NCBI GenBank assembly: GCA_033557835.1
Contig: JAWQRO010000100.1
Location: 1 to 58,497, forward strand
Reading direction: 5' to 3'
Source of the DNA: Helochares maculicollis
Lineage: Eukaryota; Arthropoda; Insecta; Coleoptera; Hydrophilidae
DNA: 58,497 nt
Part shown: piece after piece, positions 35,081 to 48,000 of the stretch
How positions within the stretch are numbered: position 1 is the stretch's first letter
Layout of the letters: every line of letters starts with the position of its first letter
Position numbers and translations under genes: made by a program
Notes under the pieces: generated by a model
The model's input: only the letters and a program-made list of their open reading frames with translations
What the model was told of the DNA's origin: nothing
Database searches by the model: none

Positions 35081-35686
35081 AAAAACTCGCAGATACAAAT
35101 TTTTAACATGATTGGAGCATCGGAAGTGCTATTTACATAATTTTGAAAATTTTAGTAGGCTTTGGAATAAAAAATATTACAAATATCCTAAACATGGAAA
35201 ATATAGCAATAACAAATAATTTTGTGTAAATTTGAAAACCCGACGCGGGATATTACCGTCATAAATTTCATTTTTAGTTGTGAATTTATACTCTAAAATT
35301 GGATCCTTCCTTTATTCATGAATTAACTTAAAAAATGCAAGCCTTCGTAAAGGGTATTTACACGCGATTCATATTGCAGGCTAATTAAGAGTATATTTTA
35401 AACACAAAGTATTGTACATTACATAAAGAAATAGTAAAAAATATCCCGATGATATATAAATATTGAAAAAGAATTGAATACTGCTTATGAATACATTAAT
35501 GTCTTGAAAATAGACATTGAAGTATATGTAAATTATGAATATTAAAACTTTTTCTTTTAGCTTTGAAGCGCATGTAAGTGTTTGTAGTTCTATTATTATT
35601 AATCGCAGGTACTTTTTTGTTGTACATATATTTATACAAAAATGTTGAGTGGAGACTCTCCAGATTTTTTATGAAGGATATGTGCA

Positions 35687-35692
35687 TTTATT
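35687..35692 (-). terminator. Polyadenylation signal of the second tandem CAP gene
   Basis: AATAAA on the minus strand, about 140 bases after the stop codon at 35834. Confidence 0.5.
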
Positions 35693-35833
35693 TTATAGGG
35701 AATGGGAAACTTACATCAAACCAGTACAGAAAGGGATCATGGTTGCAGGGGTTAAAAATTAATTTGTTTACAAAATATATATTAATCATTAAGCAACAAT
35801 AAAAGCGGGCAACGTAAAATCTGGCGTAAAAAA

Positions 35834-38073
35834 TTAAAGTTCTTCAGGCAGAAGTGGAGGAACATTGTCTTCGAATTTCATTTGAATATTTCCTCTAGGG
35901 AAATAATTGGCAACAATATAAATGTATCCGTATTTGTTAGTGGCTATTGCCATCCCTAATTGTTTGGTCTCTTTCCAAACGATTTGTGTAAATTCTTCAG
36001 TTTCCACGCTCCAAACTGGACTGTCGTAATTGTAACTCCTAATTTTATTATACCAAGTTCTGACGGCCTTCTCAGCGGGGGATGTTAAATTTTGGGCTGC
36101 TCTAAGCTCAAAAATATTTTCGCCATATTTCCCTGGCAAGTTGTACTGCACCACGTTGAGTTTTGCTAAGTGATCCGCCCAATTTTGAGCAAATTCGCAC
36201 ATCTAAAATTATAAAAGAACTTGTAACATACAAAATATATTTAAATAACAATACTTTCAATAAACTAACACTTTTGTATTTAGAAAGTCTGTTGATATTT
36301 AATATTTAATGATAATGTTACCTTGAAGCAAAACAATCCTTTACAAAAAAAATAGTTTGTACAAAAACTTACTTCCTTATTTAACACAAGAGGAGACACT
36401 CCATGCCGAGCCCGATACTTATTATGAGCATCCAGGCCCTCCAATGCAAATTTCGTAAACTCCCCTTCCTCTTCATTTCCCATATTCTTCTCCAAACTAT
36501 CAACATTTACTTGTCTCATTCCTATCTTCTCATGTTGCTCCATATTTTTCGCAGAAGCGTAATTCGCAACCACATAAATGTTGCCCTGTGCGCTTTTTGC
36601 TACTCCCACACCCAAAAACTTGCTAATTTTAGATATCACTTGCGCATAATTTTCCATCTGCTCCCTATCCGCTTCATCGGTATGCTTTACTTCATCATAC
36701 CAAAAATCAACAGGCTTTCGCCCGGATATGGTGAAATTTTCAGAATTAGAACTAACGGAATAGATATTTTCTCCAAAGGGGTTGTTTTCTCTAGGCTCTA
36801 GGCTATCTTTGGTGGCCAAAACGTTGGCCCATTCCTGGCTAAGCTCGCACAAGCCAGGATGAAGCTCCAAACTCTCTATTCCTAATCTCTTCCTGTACTC
36901 ATTATGTGCATCTAAAAAGTCAACTTCAAAATCTCCTTCAGTACCTTTTTTCGCATTTTTTGAAGCTAGGTGGAGATTTTCGAACCCTGGTGCGACTTCC
37001 TTAGAGGGCGTAAGCGCTGATGGCTGAACGTTCGTCAAGAATTCGCCTAATATGTTGCCTGTTGGGAAGTAATTAGCTACTACGACTGTCTTTTTTCCAT
37101 TCCTAGCTACGCCTACCCCTAAGTCAGTTGTTCCTTTCCAAATGATCTGCGTGAAGTGGCAAGTTGAAGGAGATGTAGGTTCTTGTTTAAAATTGTGTCT
37201 CTCCATTTCGTTATACCAGCTCTTAACGGCTTCTTCCGTAGAAATCTTCCGATTGGGATCAGTAGAAATAATACAGTACGTATTTTCTCCATAGTCAGCC
37301 TTCTTAATCAAATAATCGGCTAGGAGTTGCGCTTTTTCGCTTAGGTCTTCTTTGAGCTGCAGAAGAGGGGCGCCATGTTTCTTCCGGAGGTGGTTATGGA
37401 TTTTAAGGCAGGCTTCGTTGAACTTTTTAGCATACTCGTGAAATTTTTGTTCTAGGAGTTTTTGCTCTTGGAGCTTTTCTTCTTGGTTTTTCTGCTCTTC
37501 TTCCAAAGTTACCGTTTTCCGGCCTAATTTGGACTTCTCGTCCAATTTGGTCATTTCGCCATCCAGTTTCGTCATTTCACCATCTAATTTCAAAATTGCC
37601 CCGTCAAGCTTTAGAATTTCTTCGTCTAAATCTGAGATTTCGTCGCTTTGGCCCGAAGCCGTGGATTTACAAACGTTTTTCATGAACTCTCCTTTTATAT
37701 TCCCGGCTGGGTAGTAATTGGCAACTACTACGGTTTTTCCATCTTTTTTAGCGAAACCTACGCCCAGAAATTCTGTTTCTTTCCAAACTAGCTGCGTAAA
37801 GCGTCCTGAGGCTATTCGTGTCGGTTCTTCTTCAAAGTTGTGCTTTAGAATGTCTTGGTACCAAGTCAGAACGGCTTCTTGTGCAGTGACCACTTTTTTA
37901 GGATCGGTAGTGGCATAGCAATAAGTATTTTCTCCTATTTCGGATTTGTTTATCAAATAGTCAGCTAGCTTTTGACTATGGATGCAAAGATTTTTATTTA
38001 GGTTTAGCAGTGGGGCGGAATGTAATTGGCGGAGGTCGTTGTGAGCCTTGAGGCATTCTAGTTGGAAGTCCAT
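35834..38073 (-). CDS. Four-domain CAP protein with coiled-coil linker, GAPR-1-like (689 residues)
   Basis: Exon A (38073-36373, 567 codons) and exon B (36202-35834, 122 codons plus TAA) join in phase 0 (donor GAA|GTAAGT, acceptor ATTTTAG), rebuilding LNKE-MCEFAQNW. Four CAP units follow each other. D1 is residues 1-136 (RFTQLVWKET). D2 is 213-345 (HFTQIIWKGT). D3 is about 380-520, whose signature has decayed to NYAQVIS, losing the conserved histidine and tryptophan. D4 is about 545-689 (EFTQIVWKET), split by the intron. Between D1 and D2 lies a 70-residue charged linker with repeats of ILKLDG and MTKLDG, then Gln/Glu/Lys-rich sequence, very likely a coiled coil for oligomerisation. There is no signal peptide, so an intracellular GAPR-1-like location is expected. 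An acceptor just before the start (TTTTTTCAG at 38091) implies an upstream noncoding exon. Confidence 0.88.
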
Positions 38074-38099
38074 CTTGTGTTAGGGTCGACCTGAAAAAA

Positions 38100-41000
38100 T
38101 TGATAATATTTTACGATTTTTCATTGGCAACACTGAAAAGTATCAAAAACCAATATGGAGACCATGGTATTTAATTTAAAAATTAAAAATTTGTCCACGA
38201 CAATTTTTCTTGGTTTTCTATTTATAATTAAAAAGCAAAGACTAGCTAAAATTTTATATAGCTTTGCCAGTGTCAGCGAAAATCTAAAAACTGGAATTGA
38301 AATTGTGTATTTATTTCAAAAATTATATATATTTAGAAGCTAGTAGGACTCCATATTTCTAATATGCGTTCTTAATTATCCTAGTTTTTTAAATTTAAAT
38401 ATATTCTAGAATGTACATCAGCAAAAATTCATTACAATTTCATTTACCAAAATACAATGAATGATTTGTTATCCCGTAAGAAGGCTAGTTGAAATAAATG
38501 TAAATATTTTTGCATCGCAAATAGTGCATCAAACAAAATAATACTTGCTTTAGTTCATTTATGAATCGAAGTATATATCATAGAAAACATTTTTCCGTGA
38601 TTTTATCTGCTATTCCTCTTTCCTTCGTTTTACGTTATTTAATTATTTCAGTCTCAATAAATAATTACAATAAGTGGCTACACAACAACTAAATTGAATA
38701 TACCCTTTATATAAAAAAATGAAAATAATTGCCATGCATTAAATTAGCAACAACTAATGCAAAAAAACTTACTTTTATCCACATAAAAACTGCAACTGAC
38801 ATCATATGCAATATATAGCAGACAACTTCATTGCCTCATTAATTTGCAAACTGAATGAGTAGGAATAAAAATTTTCTACTGTACTATTCCCTAACATTAC
38901 AAAGCAAGAAGCATTAACCTAGCTACACACCGAGGTCAAAATGGCACGGCTTCCACTCAACTCTCCCACACATAAACTTTTAACGGATACGTTTACATGC
39001 AGCGAATGCAAACAAAATAGGGACTCAACACAAAACTTCTATTATTATTTAATATAAAAACGTTGGTCGAAACGAAATGGAATACATAAAGTAAAGAATT
39101 CACCTGCTGAGCAACTTGAACAGTTCACTTGTAATTTTGCCAACAAGCTAAAGTTTTATGAAGTAATAATACAATGATTAATGCGATAATTGAAAAGCAA
39201 ATAAATATCTTATCTGATGATGTAGGTACATACGATATGATTCGTCGAAATAAAAATTATTGCTCAAAGCGGCACCAAACTATCTCCAAAACATAAACGT
39301 GAATATACAATGCAGCCTAATTAGCAATAAAGCGATCGAAAGTCATAACAAACCTAAAAACCGGAAGATAAATTTGATAAATAGTCCACTAGATGAGGGA
39401 ATAACAATTCTGCAACAAATAGAGATGTTCTCAAATGATTTGGAACAGCGCCAGGCCATGAATCAAGTTTTAAATACATTATCTAAAGTGGTCAATTCAT
39501 TTCACAAAAGAGAATCTTTATTTAAAAGCTTCGAACATTTCAATTTATATGTCCATTTGCAGGGGTCCTTCATTTTTCTCGCGGACATCTTCGGATGTCT
39601 ATGAATCTGTTTTTATTCAAACTGCATATTGGAATGTAAGTAACACATGCCTCCTTTAAAATGGTAAATAAACTCAATGATTTCTCAACCAAGTTAGGCA
39701 AGGGCAAAGCCGTGCACAAAAGCAAGGAATCAAACTGAAATACGAAAAATTGAGCTGAAATAAAAGTAACTGAACAAGAGTAAGAGGAATGAAGCTAAAA
39801 TGATAGGGATAGAGCATGAAAAAGGAGGATTCAAGTTGAGGAATACGCATAAATAATAACTAAAAAAATCAGAATCGCCCAAGAAAAGTCAGGGAAGCTC
39901 TAAGATAAAAATATGAATCAGTGAGTAAATCCTTAGAATGAAGCATTTTTTATTATGTGCTTTAGTGCAGCTTATTTTGATGTGTGCTCATTATGTCCAA
40001 GACAACGCAGTGAAAATTGTCGATTGATTGATGATTGGCTTGGATACTTACCAAATTTCAGCAGGTAACTAAAAAATGCGTAGAGATATGAATGCGTACA
40101 GGATAAATCATGACCGAGAGGGTCGCGTTCTATGATGAAACTGCGTCCTGGTTCTCTGAACAAACATCAATCGATATTCGGAGGATATTAAGCGCTCCTA
40201 TTTAAGCTCACAAAAGGAATTCGCTGTTGATGACTCACTTATTTCAGAACTCTTCACGCTAACTACCTTCCTATTGTGCTGTTCTAATTTCAGAGAGCAT
40301 TCAATTTGGAGGTGCAGCTCATCTAATTTGCGATCCACTAAACCCTCAATAGCACCTATGATGGTTAATATACCGTTTTCGGTTGGTAGAGCGTGAAAAA
40401 GTGTCGCGTTTGTATTGTTTGTCAATTTGGAAATTATGGACCTATATAGGAGCGTTGATGAGATTTTATAAGTGAGTTTTAAAGATCGACCGACGGCCGA
40501 CTAAAACTTTTAAATGTTATTCAATTATGAATGTAACGCAACTTTGTTGTAGCAAAAACTGAGAATGCAATCAGAAATTCGAGTTGCAATCACGCCCCCA
40601 ATAGATTCGACATCGATATGTACGATACTAGTTTTTACTTTATAATATTTAAAAATTTAGGAAAATCCATAAATCTTCGGGTGTTTTTTGGAAACTAATG
40701 CACACGTTTTTTTGTAAAACTTTATTACTTTAAATGATTTCCAAAACTATTTTGCTTAGAAAGAAAATTAGCTAGCATTATGCATCCTTTCGACAGTTTG
40801 CCCGCTTTACTTGACACAAACTTTACATAATCAAAAAAGTTTTACTAATCGTTGTTAAAAATATCCTAATTAGTTAAAAAAAAGTGACGTTTTAAATATT
40901 ATTTGCTCAATACTAAATATTTCCAACACTTCTAAACAACCTAAATTAAAAATAGAAACATCGGATAATACCATATATTCATGTTATGCCGTTTATATAC

Positions 41001-42100
41001 ACCTAAACTCATTCTCTCAAATATACATAACTAAAGGCCAACATATTATTAGTTTGCTCTATATTTAACTAGGAAGTTATAAATTTAAATACATTCTAAT
41101 GAACAAAAAAAGATTATATAAATGAAGAGCCAGTTTCGATAACACGCTTTATAACATAAACGTGATTCAATGAGTGCTGGTTATAAAATGAAATCATTTA
41201 CCCAAGCTTGTTTTGTATTTCATAATAAACAAGAAAATGTTATGAAAATATGGCAAATATGGTTGTGCAGTACATTTTCGCATTAATGTTCGCTTTTAGT
41301 ATGTCGAATCCATGAGATATAAATTATGTAATAATTTTAAACAAAGGACCATAATTTATATTTTTTGCTACTGCATTTACAAGGGCAGTCTGCAATAAGC
41401 ATGAAGTTTAGTTTCCATGTCTTGCTAATTTTGTTTGGCTATAAATGTCACTTCTTATCTACTGAACTTCAACACAGCAATTTCAAATCCATTAAAGTGT
41501 AAAAATTTTCTTTTCATGCTTACTGCTGGGAAAAATGTTTTAAATTGGAAACGGATAATATATGCATAGTTAAATTTCATGAAAAAAACCTTACCTTCTA
41601 ATTTATATGTTCTTCCAACACAAAACATTAATTTGTTTTGAGGGACCCACACCAATTCACTTTCAAAATCAATGAATTCTGGTTCAAGGAGCCTCGAATT
41701 TCTAATCACTTAAAGCACTTTTTTCCGTGAAGATTTCTTGCAGATATCACTAAAAGTAGGAATAAATAGGGATAGGAACCTGGAAAAATTATGCCTATAG
41801 GAGTAGATATAGAAAAATTAAATATGTATAAATGTCGAAAAATAAATCATATAGGAATATTGAAATCTAAAACCTGCAGGTATAAATTTATAAAAATAAA
41901 ATCTGTAAGAATCATCGTAGACAATCTGAAATATAGGAATAAATATAGAAAAATTAAAATGCAGGGACACGTTTCAAACAAATGAAAGCAGATTCAACTC
42001 GATAAGTCTATAAAGTACTTGGTTAACCACTAACTAAATCGTTTCCTTCATCCTAGACCGTAGCTGCCCTAATCTACTTTATTTACGACTGACTCACCAT
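38100..42100. other. Region with orphan exon-like pieces, no assembled gene
   Basis: Plus-strand 39260-39604 is open (LKAAPNYLQNINVNIQC and on). Minus-strand 40425-40198 is open (LFHALPTENGILTIIGAIEG and on). A minus-strand piece at 41700-41590 ends in a good donor (TTAGAAG|GTAAGG) after LMFCVGRTYKLE. Two short plus-strand frames begin with signal-peptide-like sequences at 39938 (MKHFLLCALVQLILMC) and 41401 (MKFSFHVLLILFG). None could be joined to a partner exon or matched to a family. The rest is AT-rich DNA with nothing I can name. Confidence 0.3.
41590..41702 (-). CDS. Candidate orphan exon
   Basis: A minus-strand open stretch reads EPEFIDFESELVWVPQ then NKLMFCVGRTYKLEG and ends at a strong donor (AGAAG|GTAAGG). 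It is more protein-like in composition than neighbouring frames. The upstream acceptor (GTGATTAG) is weak, a stop lies just before it in frame, and no partner exon was found to the left. It may belong to a gene whose other exons lie in the gene-poor region to the left. Function unknown. Confidence 0.3.
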
Positions 42101-42149
42101 ATGAGATGGCTCCCTACCTGGTTGCGATTAATTAATTCTATTTCACATG

Positions 42150-44640
42150 ATGAGTCAGCTACAGGCAACAAGTACATAAGCAGAAACAATTAACTAATTG
42201 AAAAAAACTGTTAATCAAGACTTGAATTGGAATTGGTAACTCTACTACAAACTGCTGGAACTTTATTAAAATTTTTACCAACATAACGAAAACATCGGAG
42301 CAAAAGAACAGCCAAAGGAGTGCTTTATGGAATACAATCATAAATCAAATATATTCCACTAGAAACTATAATCGAAAGGACAGTATTACTTATTTAGGAC
42401 ACAAAGTAACAGTAGAATATGCTCAAAATAATGACTACCTAGTAAATATCCAATTGAAAGAACCAAGCATCATAGTCTAAAAATTTTGATTGGGCTTGTT
42501 GCGCATAAAAAAATTATACGTTTACATGGCACTATGAAGTTAATACAACTTAAATTGATAATTGTCTATATCATTCGACGCCAGGAAACTCGGTGGAAAG
42601 TAGCAGATACCAGAGTTTATAGAAGAGTAAATTGCAGCAGTGACCATTTCGTAGTTCAATGAAAACTAAGGATAATATTTAAAAGAATGTATCAAAAAAT
42701 GAATGAACTGAAAGCACTAAATACAAGCTTTATCTATTTTGAGAAAAATTGTTTTTTTTTTTTCAAAATTGACTGGATCAACAGATGAACATCGAATGTA
42801 GTACTAAATTAACTGAATAATACTATTTGTCTGTACGAAAAACACTGCTAATGCAGCTTCCGTAAGAAAATATGTAGGCACAAAAAATGAAAAGCAATAT
42901 TCTATGGAGCAATGGTATTAAAGAAATCAATGCTTTTCAGGGCATAAAAATCAAGAACAGTTAAAATTTAAAAACATTAATTAGTCCATTATAAGTTGGT
43001 TTGGAAAGATACTACGAAACTAAGCAAAATGATACAAGACCATAAGAAGTAGATTATCTGCTCTGCTATACAAAACCAAAAGAATAGAAATAACAGAAAA
43101 TAAATTTAAAAATCCTGAAAAATCGAAGAATGGTCCAGATACTGAACTTGAAAATATGCCGGCAGAACTTTTTACATGTAGAGCGCCAATAGGATTTCCG
43201 TAAAATGTCGAAAATTGTTCTCACGATTTTAGATTTAATTAATAACCTATCACATTCATGAGCATATCTTTGAGAACTATGATGTTCAATGACCATATCG
43301 AAGAAAGATAGAAGGGGGCTGTATCGACCATATTCAAAAGTAATTTAACACAGGGCACATGGCCAATGAACAGAATGACAAGCTAAAGTCAGGTATGCCA
43401 TATCAGCCACAGTTGGCAGATGCAGACCAATTAGAATACCTCGGATTCGGCCACCGTGCCTAACACGGCTGTCGACATGTGAAATAATGAATCACCTTAG
43501 TTGACAACACTTTTATCAGTATAAATGATTCAATATATAAATACAAAACTGATCCCTGAAACATGGGACATGGTATAAATTACAGTTATCCATAAAAAGG
43601 AAAGAAAGTACTCCAATTATAGGTTCATCTCAGTCACAAATACTTATCAGGTTTTATGGTGAATTTTTCAATTGACAAAGAATATGGAAACCATAAACTG
43701 AAAAAATAATTAGGGTTAAGTGCAGATTGATCAGGTTCTGAAAATATATCTCTTAATAATAAAACTATCACAAGTAAAAACAGCTTAAGAAGCATCTGAG
43801 AACTTTCCAACGAGGAAAGGGACCTAATCATTACACCATTAGACAAAATGTCAAAAATAGTAAGACATAAGGGGAGAACACTGGCTACTACTGCAGGACA
43901 TAAAACTTTAGATGCTATAGTAAATGACCTTCTCTATGCCAAAGATGTGGTACAGGTAACAAACTCTATGAAAAAGGTACAGAACCATTAAACTTATGGA
44001 CAACAAAAATAATATATTAATCAACAAAAATCAGTTAGATTTACAGATAAACTGTAAAGAAAAGCAAATTAGTAAATTTGCAAATACCATGATTGTATTA
44101 TTACAAATGAAGAATAACTTGATGCTGAAATAGCCAACAGAGGAAATAAACTGAGAAAAATATATTACACACTCAATAAGACAGAGCTAGAAAACAAAGA
44201 AATATAAAAGGAAGTAAAGACTAATATACACAATATAATCATAGCCTACTAACATACATGAATGGAAAGTACTCACCCAAAAAACAAGATATGAAAATCA
44301 ACCCAATGGAGATAAAACACATTGGGAAAATAGCAGGAGTAATTAAATTTGACAGAATTAAAAAATGAACAAATCAGAAAAGCACAAAACCAGAAGTCAG
44401 TACAAAGACCAGGAAGCAACCCTTAAACTGGTATGGACATCTCGTAAAAATAGCACCTATCAGATTAGCAATAAAAACAATGGGTATGAGAAGAAATGAA
44501 GAAAGAGGGAGACGCAGATGATCATACATGCACACAATATGCATCAAATCTCAAAAACAAAACAAAACTGAAATTTAATCAACTGCCTAAAACAAACTTG
44601 GTCAGTCAAGTGGACACTAAATTTGCGAAATGTTTTTATT
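42150..44640 (+). mobile_element. Decayed LINE (endonuclease to RT C-terminus)
   Basis: Blocks typical of a non-LTR retrotransposon ORF2 appear in the right order but in changing frames. They are ADTRVYRRVNCSSDHFVV (endonuclease end, about 42600), NGPDTELENMPAELF (about 43130), LIPETWDMV then VIHKKESKYSNYRFIS (RT fingers, about 43545-43640), VNDLLYAKDVVQV (the catalytic YADD block with its first aspartate changed to lysine, about 43920), ITNEE and LDAEIANRGNKLRK (about 44100), and LKWYGHLVKIAPIRLAIK with an arginine-rich block (about 44420-44520). Stops occur every few dozen codons. A GC-richer insertion-like piece interrupts it at about 43340-43500. It is dead and old. Confidence 0.75.
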
Positions 44641-45015
44641 GTGAACGTGTCTGAGAGCTAGAATTGATAATAAAATCTATGTAACCTCTTTTGCACTGTG
44701 CCCACTCTCAAATAGTTGCAAACAGTTCCTAACATTGTAATAAAACATACCTGTTGTTAATCTGCATTATAGATAAAAGCTTTATCAAAAACCACTCAGG
44801 AATTGTCATTAAAATTGCAGCACAACACATATTATTATACTTGGCTTCACAACACAACACTACAGTATAAATTGCACTTGGACTAAGTAATCAGGTTCCT
44901 AATTTAAATAAATAATTATGAAATTAGTTTATATTTTTAACATAAAAATTACAATTTTAAATGATAGAAATATTTGTAAAATTATACAAATAATATCAAA
45001 TTTTGCGGTATTAAA

Positions 45016-48000
45016 TCATTTAACCAAACCAAGTTTTTTCGCCTCCACTTCGTAAATGAGCAGCCTCCACATTTTCACAACAAATACTTCAGCTTCTTCG
45101 TCCAAAACCTACAATAAATAGAATAAATCAATCAAACCTTATTATTATTACCATGAACTATAACAAGACAATGCATAAAAGTACACATTTAATTTTTAGT
45201 ACATAAACCATACCATTTGCACATCCTCCAAAATACCTTGAGGCTGAGAACCTGCCAACACTTTTGAACATATAAAATCCACTAAAGTAGGTTCTGGTTC
45301 ACCTATATACTCTATAATCTTCTTATTTATCCACGGACGGATCTTCTTTTCCATTAAACTATTATCTATAACAGACCAGTCTAGTTGGTAAGCGAACAAA
45401 GCATTCTTCTCGGTAGGAATTTTTTCTATCAACGACTTAATATGCTTCCTCTTCTCCTCTTGGCTCTTTATCGTCTCCTCAGATTTTTTCTCACCGTTCT
45501 CTTTCTCCTTCGCACTGTCTTTTTTCACTTTTTTGTCGTCATTATAATCTAAAGGAACTAATTTCCGCTTTTTCACTTGTGTTGTAGTGTCATCCTCATC
45601 AGGATTGAAAATTTCCCTAAGATCAGTTTTCCGCCTCTTCCCGTCTTTCTGTTGACCGTGTGGGCTAAAAACTATTGGTTTCGATAATGTCATCTTCATT
45701 CCAGTGGCTAAGTGAGGAATAGATGCTTCTTCGTCATGGTTCGAAGTTATTGAATGCCTAGAATCTTCGTTGTCCATTTGTACTTGTGTCCATTGATTTG
45801 GTTCACTGTGACCATCAGAACTGGCTTCGTGCTCTGGTGGAGGAGGAGGGCTAAAGTGGTTGTCTTCCATATCGCTTTCACTTTCGATCGGTTCAGCCTC
45901 AACAGCGGCCAATTCTTGAGCTGCCTGTTGAACAATGTACCTGAAAAAGGAAACAAATTTTAAGTTAATTCTTTTTAAAATTCCAGGAGACCTAAGTTAC
46001 CAAAAAATATGCAGACAAATTAAATGCTCTAATATCGAAAAATTAGCTTGTTACCCAAATATCAGAACGATTAAAAAGTTCTGAATCGTGAAATTGCAAG
46101 TCAAATTGGGTTGGGAACTGCAAACTGAACTGAAATGTGTCAAATCAAGATTGAAGAGGGTGAATTAAAATTGCAAGCATGTAACTTGATTTGGGAGGAT
46201 ATTTATCTATTTCTTCTTATTTACATTACTCGTTTTCTCAAGTTCAGTTTCGTCACAATAAATTTTGAATCGTTATATTTGCCATTAGTTCAAATGAATT
46301 TTCATGTCTCTGATAATAGCTTAAAATTATTTTTTCTTAATTTCGTTTCCAACAAACGTTATTATTGCTACTTACTTTTCTCGTTCTTCTTTTTGACGCA
46401 GTCTATCCCTTTCTCGTTCAACTTCTCTGTCTCTTTCTCGCTCCCTGGCTCTTTGCCTCTCCAACTCCCTTTCTTTTTCTTTCTCTCGCTGTTTCCAATG
46501 TTCTAAATTGACATCTATTAATAATTTTGGTTTATATTGCTCATCACGTTCTTTCTTAACCTGAAATTTTAAGTGAGTATTATTGTAAGTCCATTATAGT
46601 TTATTTATTCCATTCCTATTGCAGTGAACATTTCAAAAATGTAATAGCAGCCTGATTCTGTTAGATCATTTGTCTATTAGTTCAACATTGACATCGTTTA
46701 AATATTCTCAAACTTTTCCAGCAAAAACATATCACTCTAACTAATGGGTCATAAATAAAGTAGTCGCCTTGTTGCATTTATAGATGAATCATATCACATG
46801 GCAAATGAAGAGCACATTTTTCATAAATAGCACATACCTTGTCTGCCGCTTATATAACATTTTAGCTGTTTCAGTAAAATAAGCGCATTAAATGCCTAAA
46901 GTGCACTATACTTTTTCTCCATATTTAAACACATATAGAACTGACAAGAGTTATTGTATCATCCGGACAGTACTATACTTAAATCTGAGTTGTCAAGGTC
47001 GACAAAATCTATTGAGACAAATAAATTTTAGGCCAAATTATAAAATTAATTTACTTTTTAAATTTAAACGTGTTAAGTTTAAATAAAGATTATAATAGCA
47101 GTTGAAAATGTTTTACAGCAAAAGTTAAATTTATTTAGAATTACCGTAGGAAACATGCTCACAAATGAGATCAGACAGATGCAGCGAATACGAATAAACA
47201 ATCCTACCATGGATAAATACTTATAAATTTTGCACTCGATGACAAAAGGCAGCCGTGGCTTGCAGAATATTTTGCGTTTAGATGGAAGTTGATAAAGTAT
47301 ATAATTTTAAAAAAGATGATTTTAAAATAGCCTAAATAAGTTTTAAGAATATAGCCACTTACTCTTTCAAACTCGGCATTAGGATCCTCGTATTCGCCAG
47401 AGAAAATTTTATTTTTCAGTTCCTCTATTTCCTCTTTTTCTTTCGTCCTGTCTCTACTATCAGATTCAGCTTCTTTCACCCTTTCAGCTAACCTTTTCTG
47501 TAGATCCTTGCCTCTGTAAAAACAAGAATTTGTGATTAGTTTTCGTAATGTATAATTGAATGCACCACAATCTTAACGAATGTACAGCTAAGTAAATAAA
47601 ATAACAAAGATCGTACTTATAGTATTTTATATCGTCTCTTTCATCATCGTAATCTTCTAAAAATTCTTTAAGACGTTTAGCATCACGTTCTCTGTCTTCT
47701 TCTTTCAATCTCTCTTTTTCTCTTTCCTTCTCATATTCTTTGGCTTTTCTCCTTTCCCTAGTTTCCCATGCTCTGAAAAATTGAACAGGCGATATTGATT
47801 ACTTTGTAGCATAAAAATAAACTTTTTATGGCAATAACATTATTCTTTGTAATAATATAAATTTTTTACATTAATGGAATTAAGTTTTACTGGCAAAGAA
47901 ATTAATTACCTGAAACGCAGTATATCAATATTTTATGATAATGTTGGCTTCTGTTAAGACTAATTGAAGCAATTAGGTAATGCAATAAATTGATTGGACT

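Noticed and set aside
36403..36801. A 132-codon plus-strand frame
   Set aside because: It is the shadow of the CAP gene exon on the opposite strand, whose domain motifs fit far better.
46135..46506. A 123-codon plus-strand frame
   Set aside because: It overlaps RBM25 exon 10 on the other strand and its intron; it has no protein-like character of its own.
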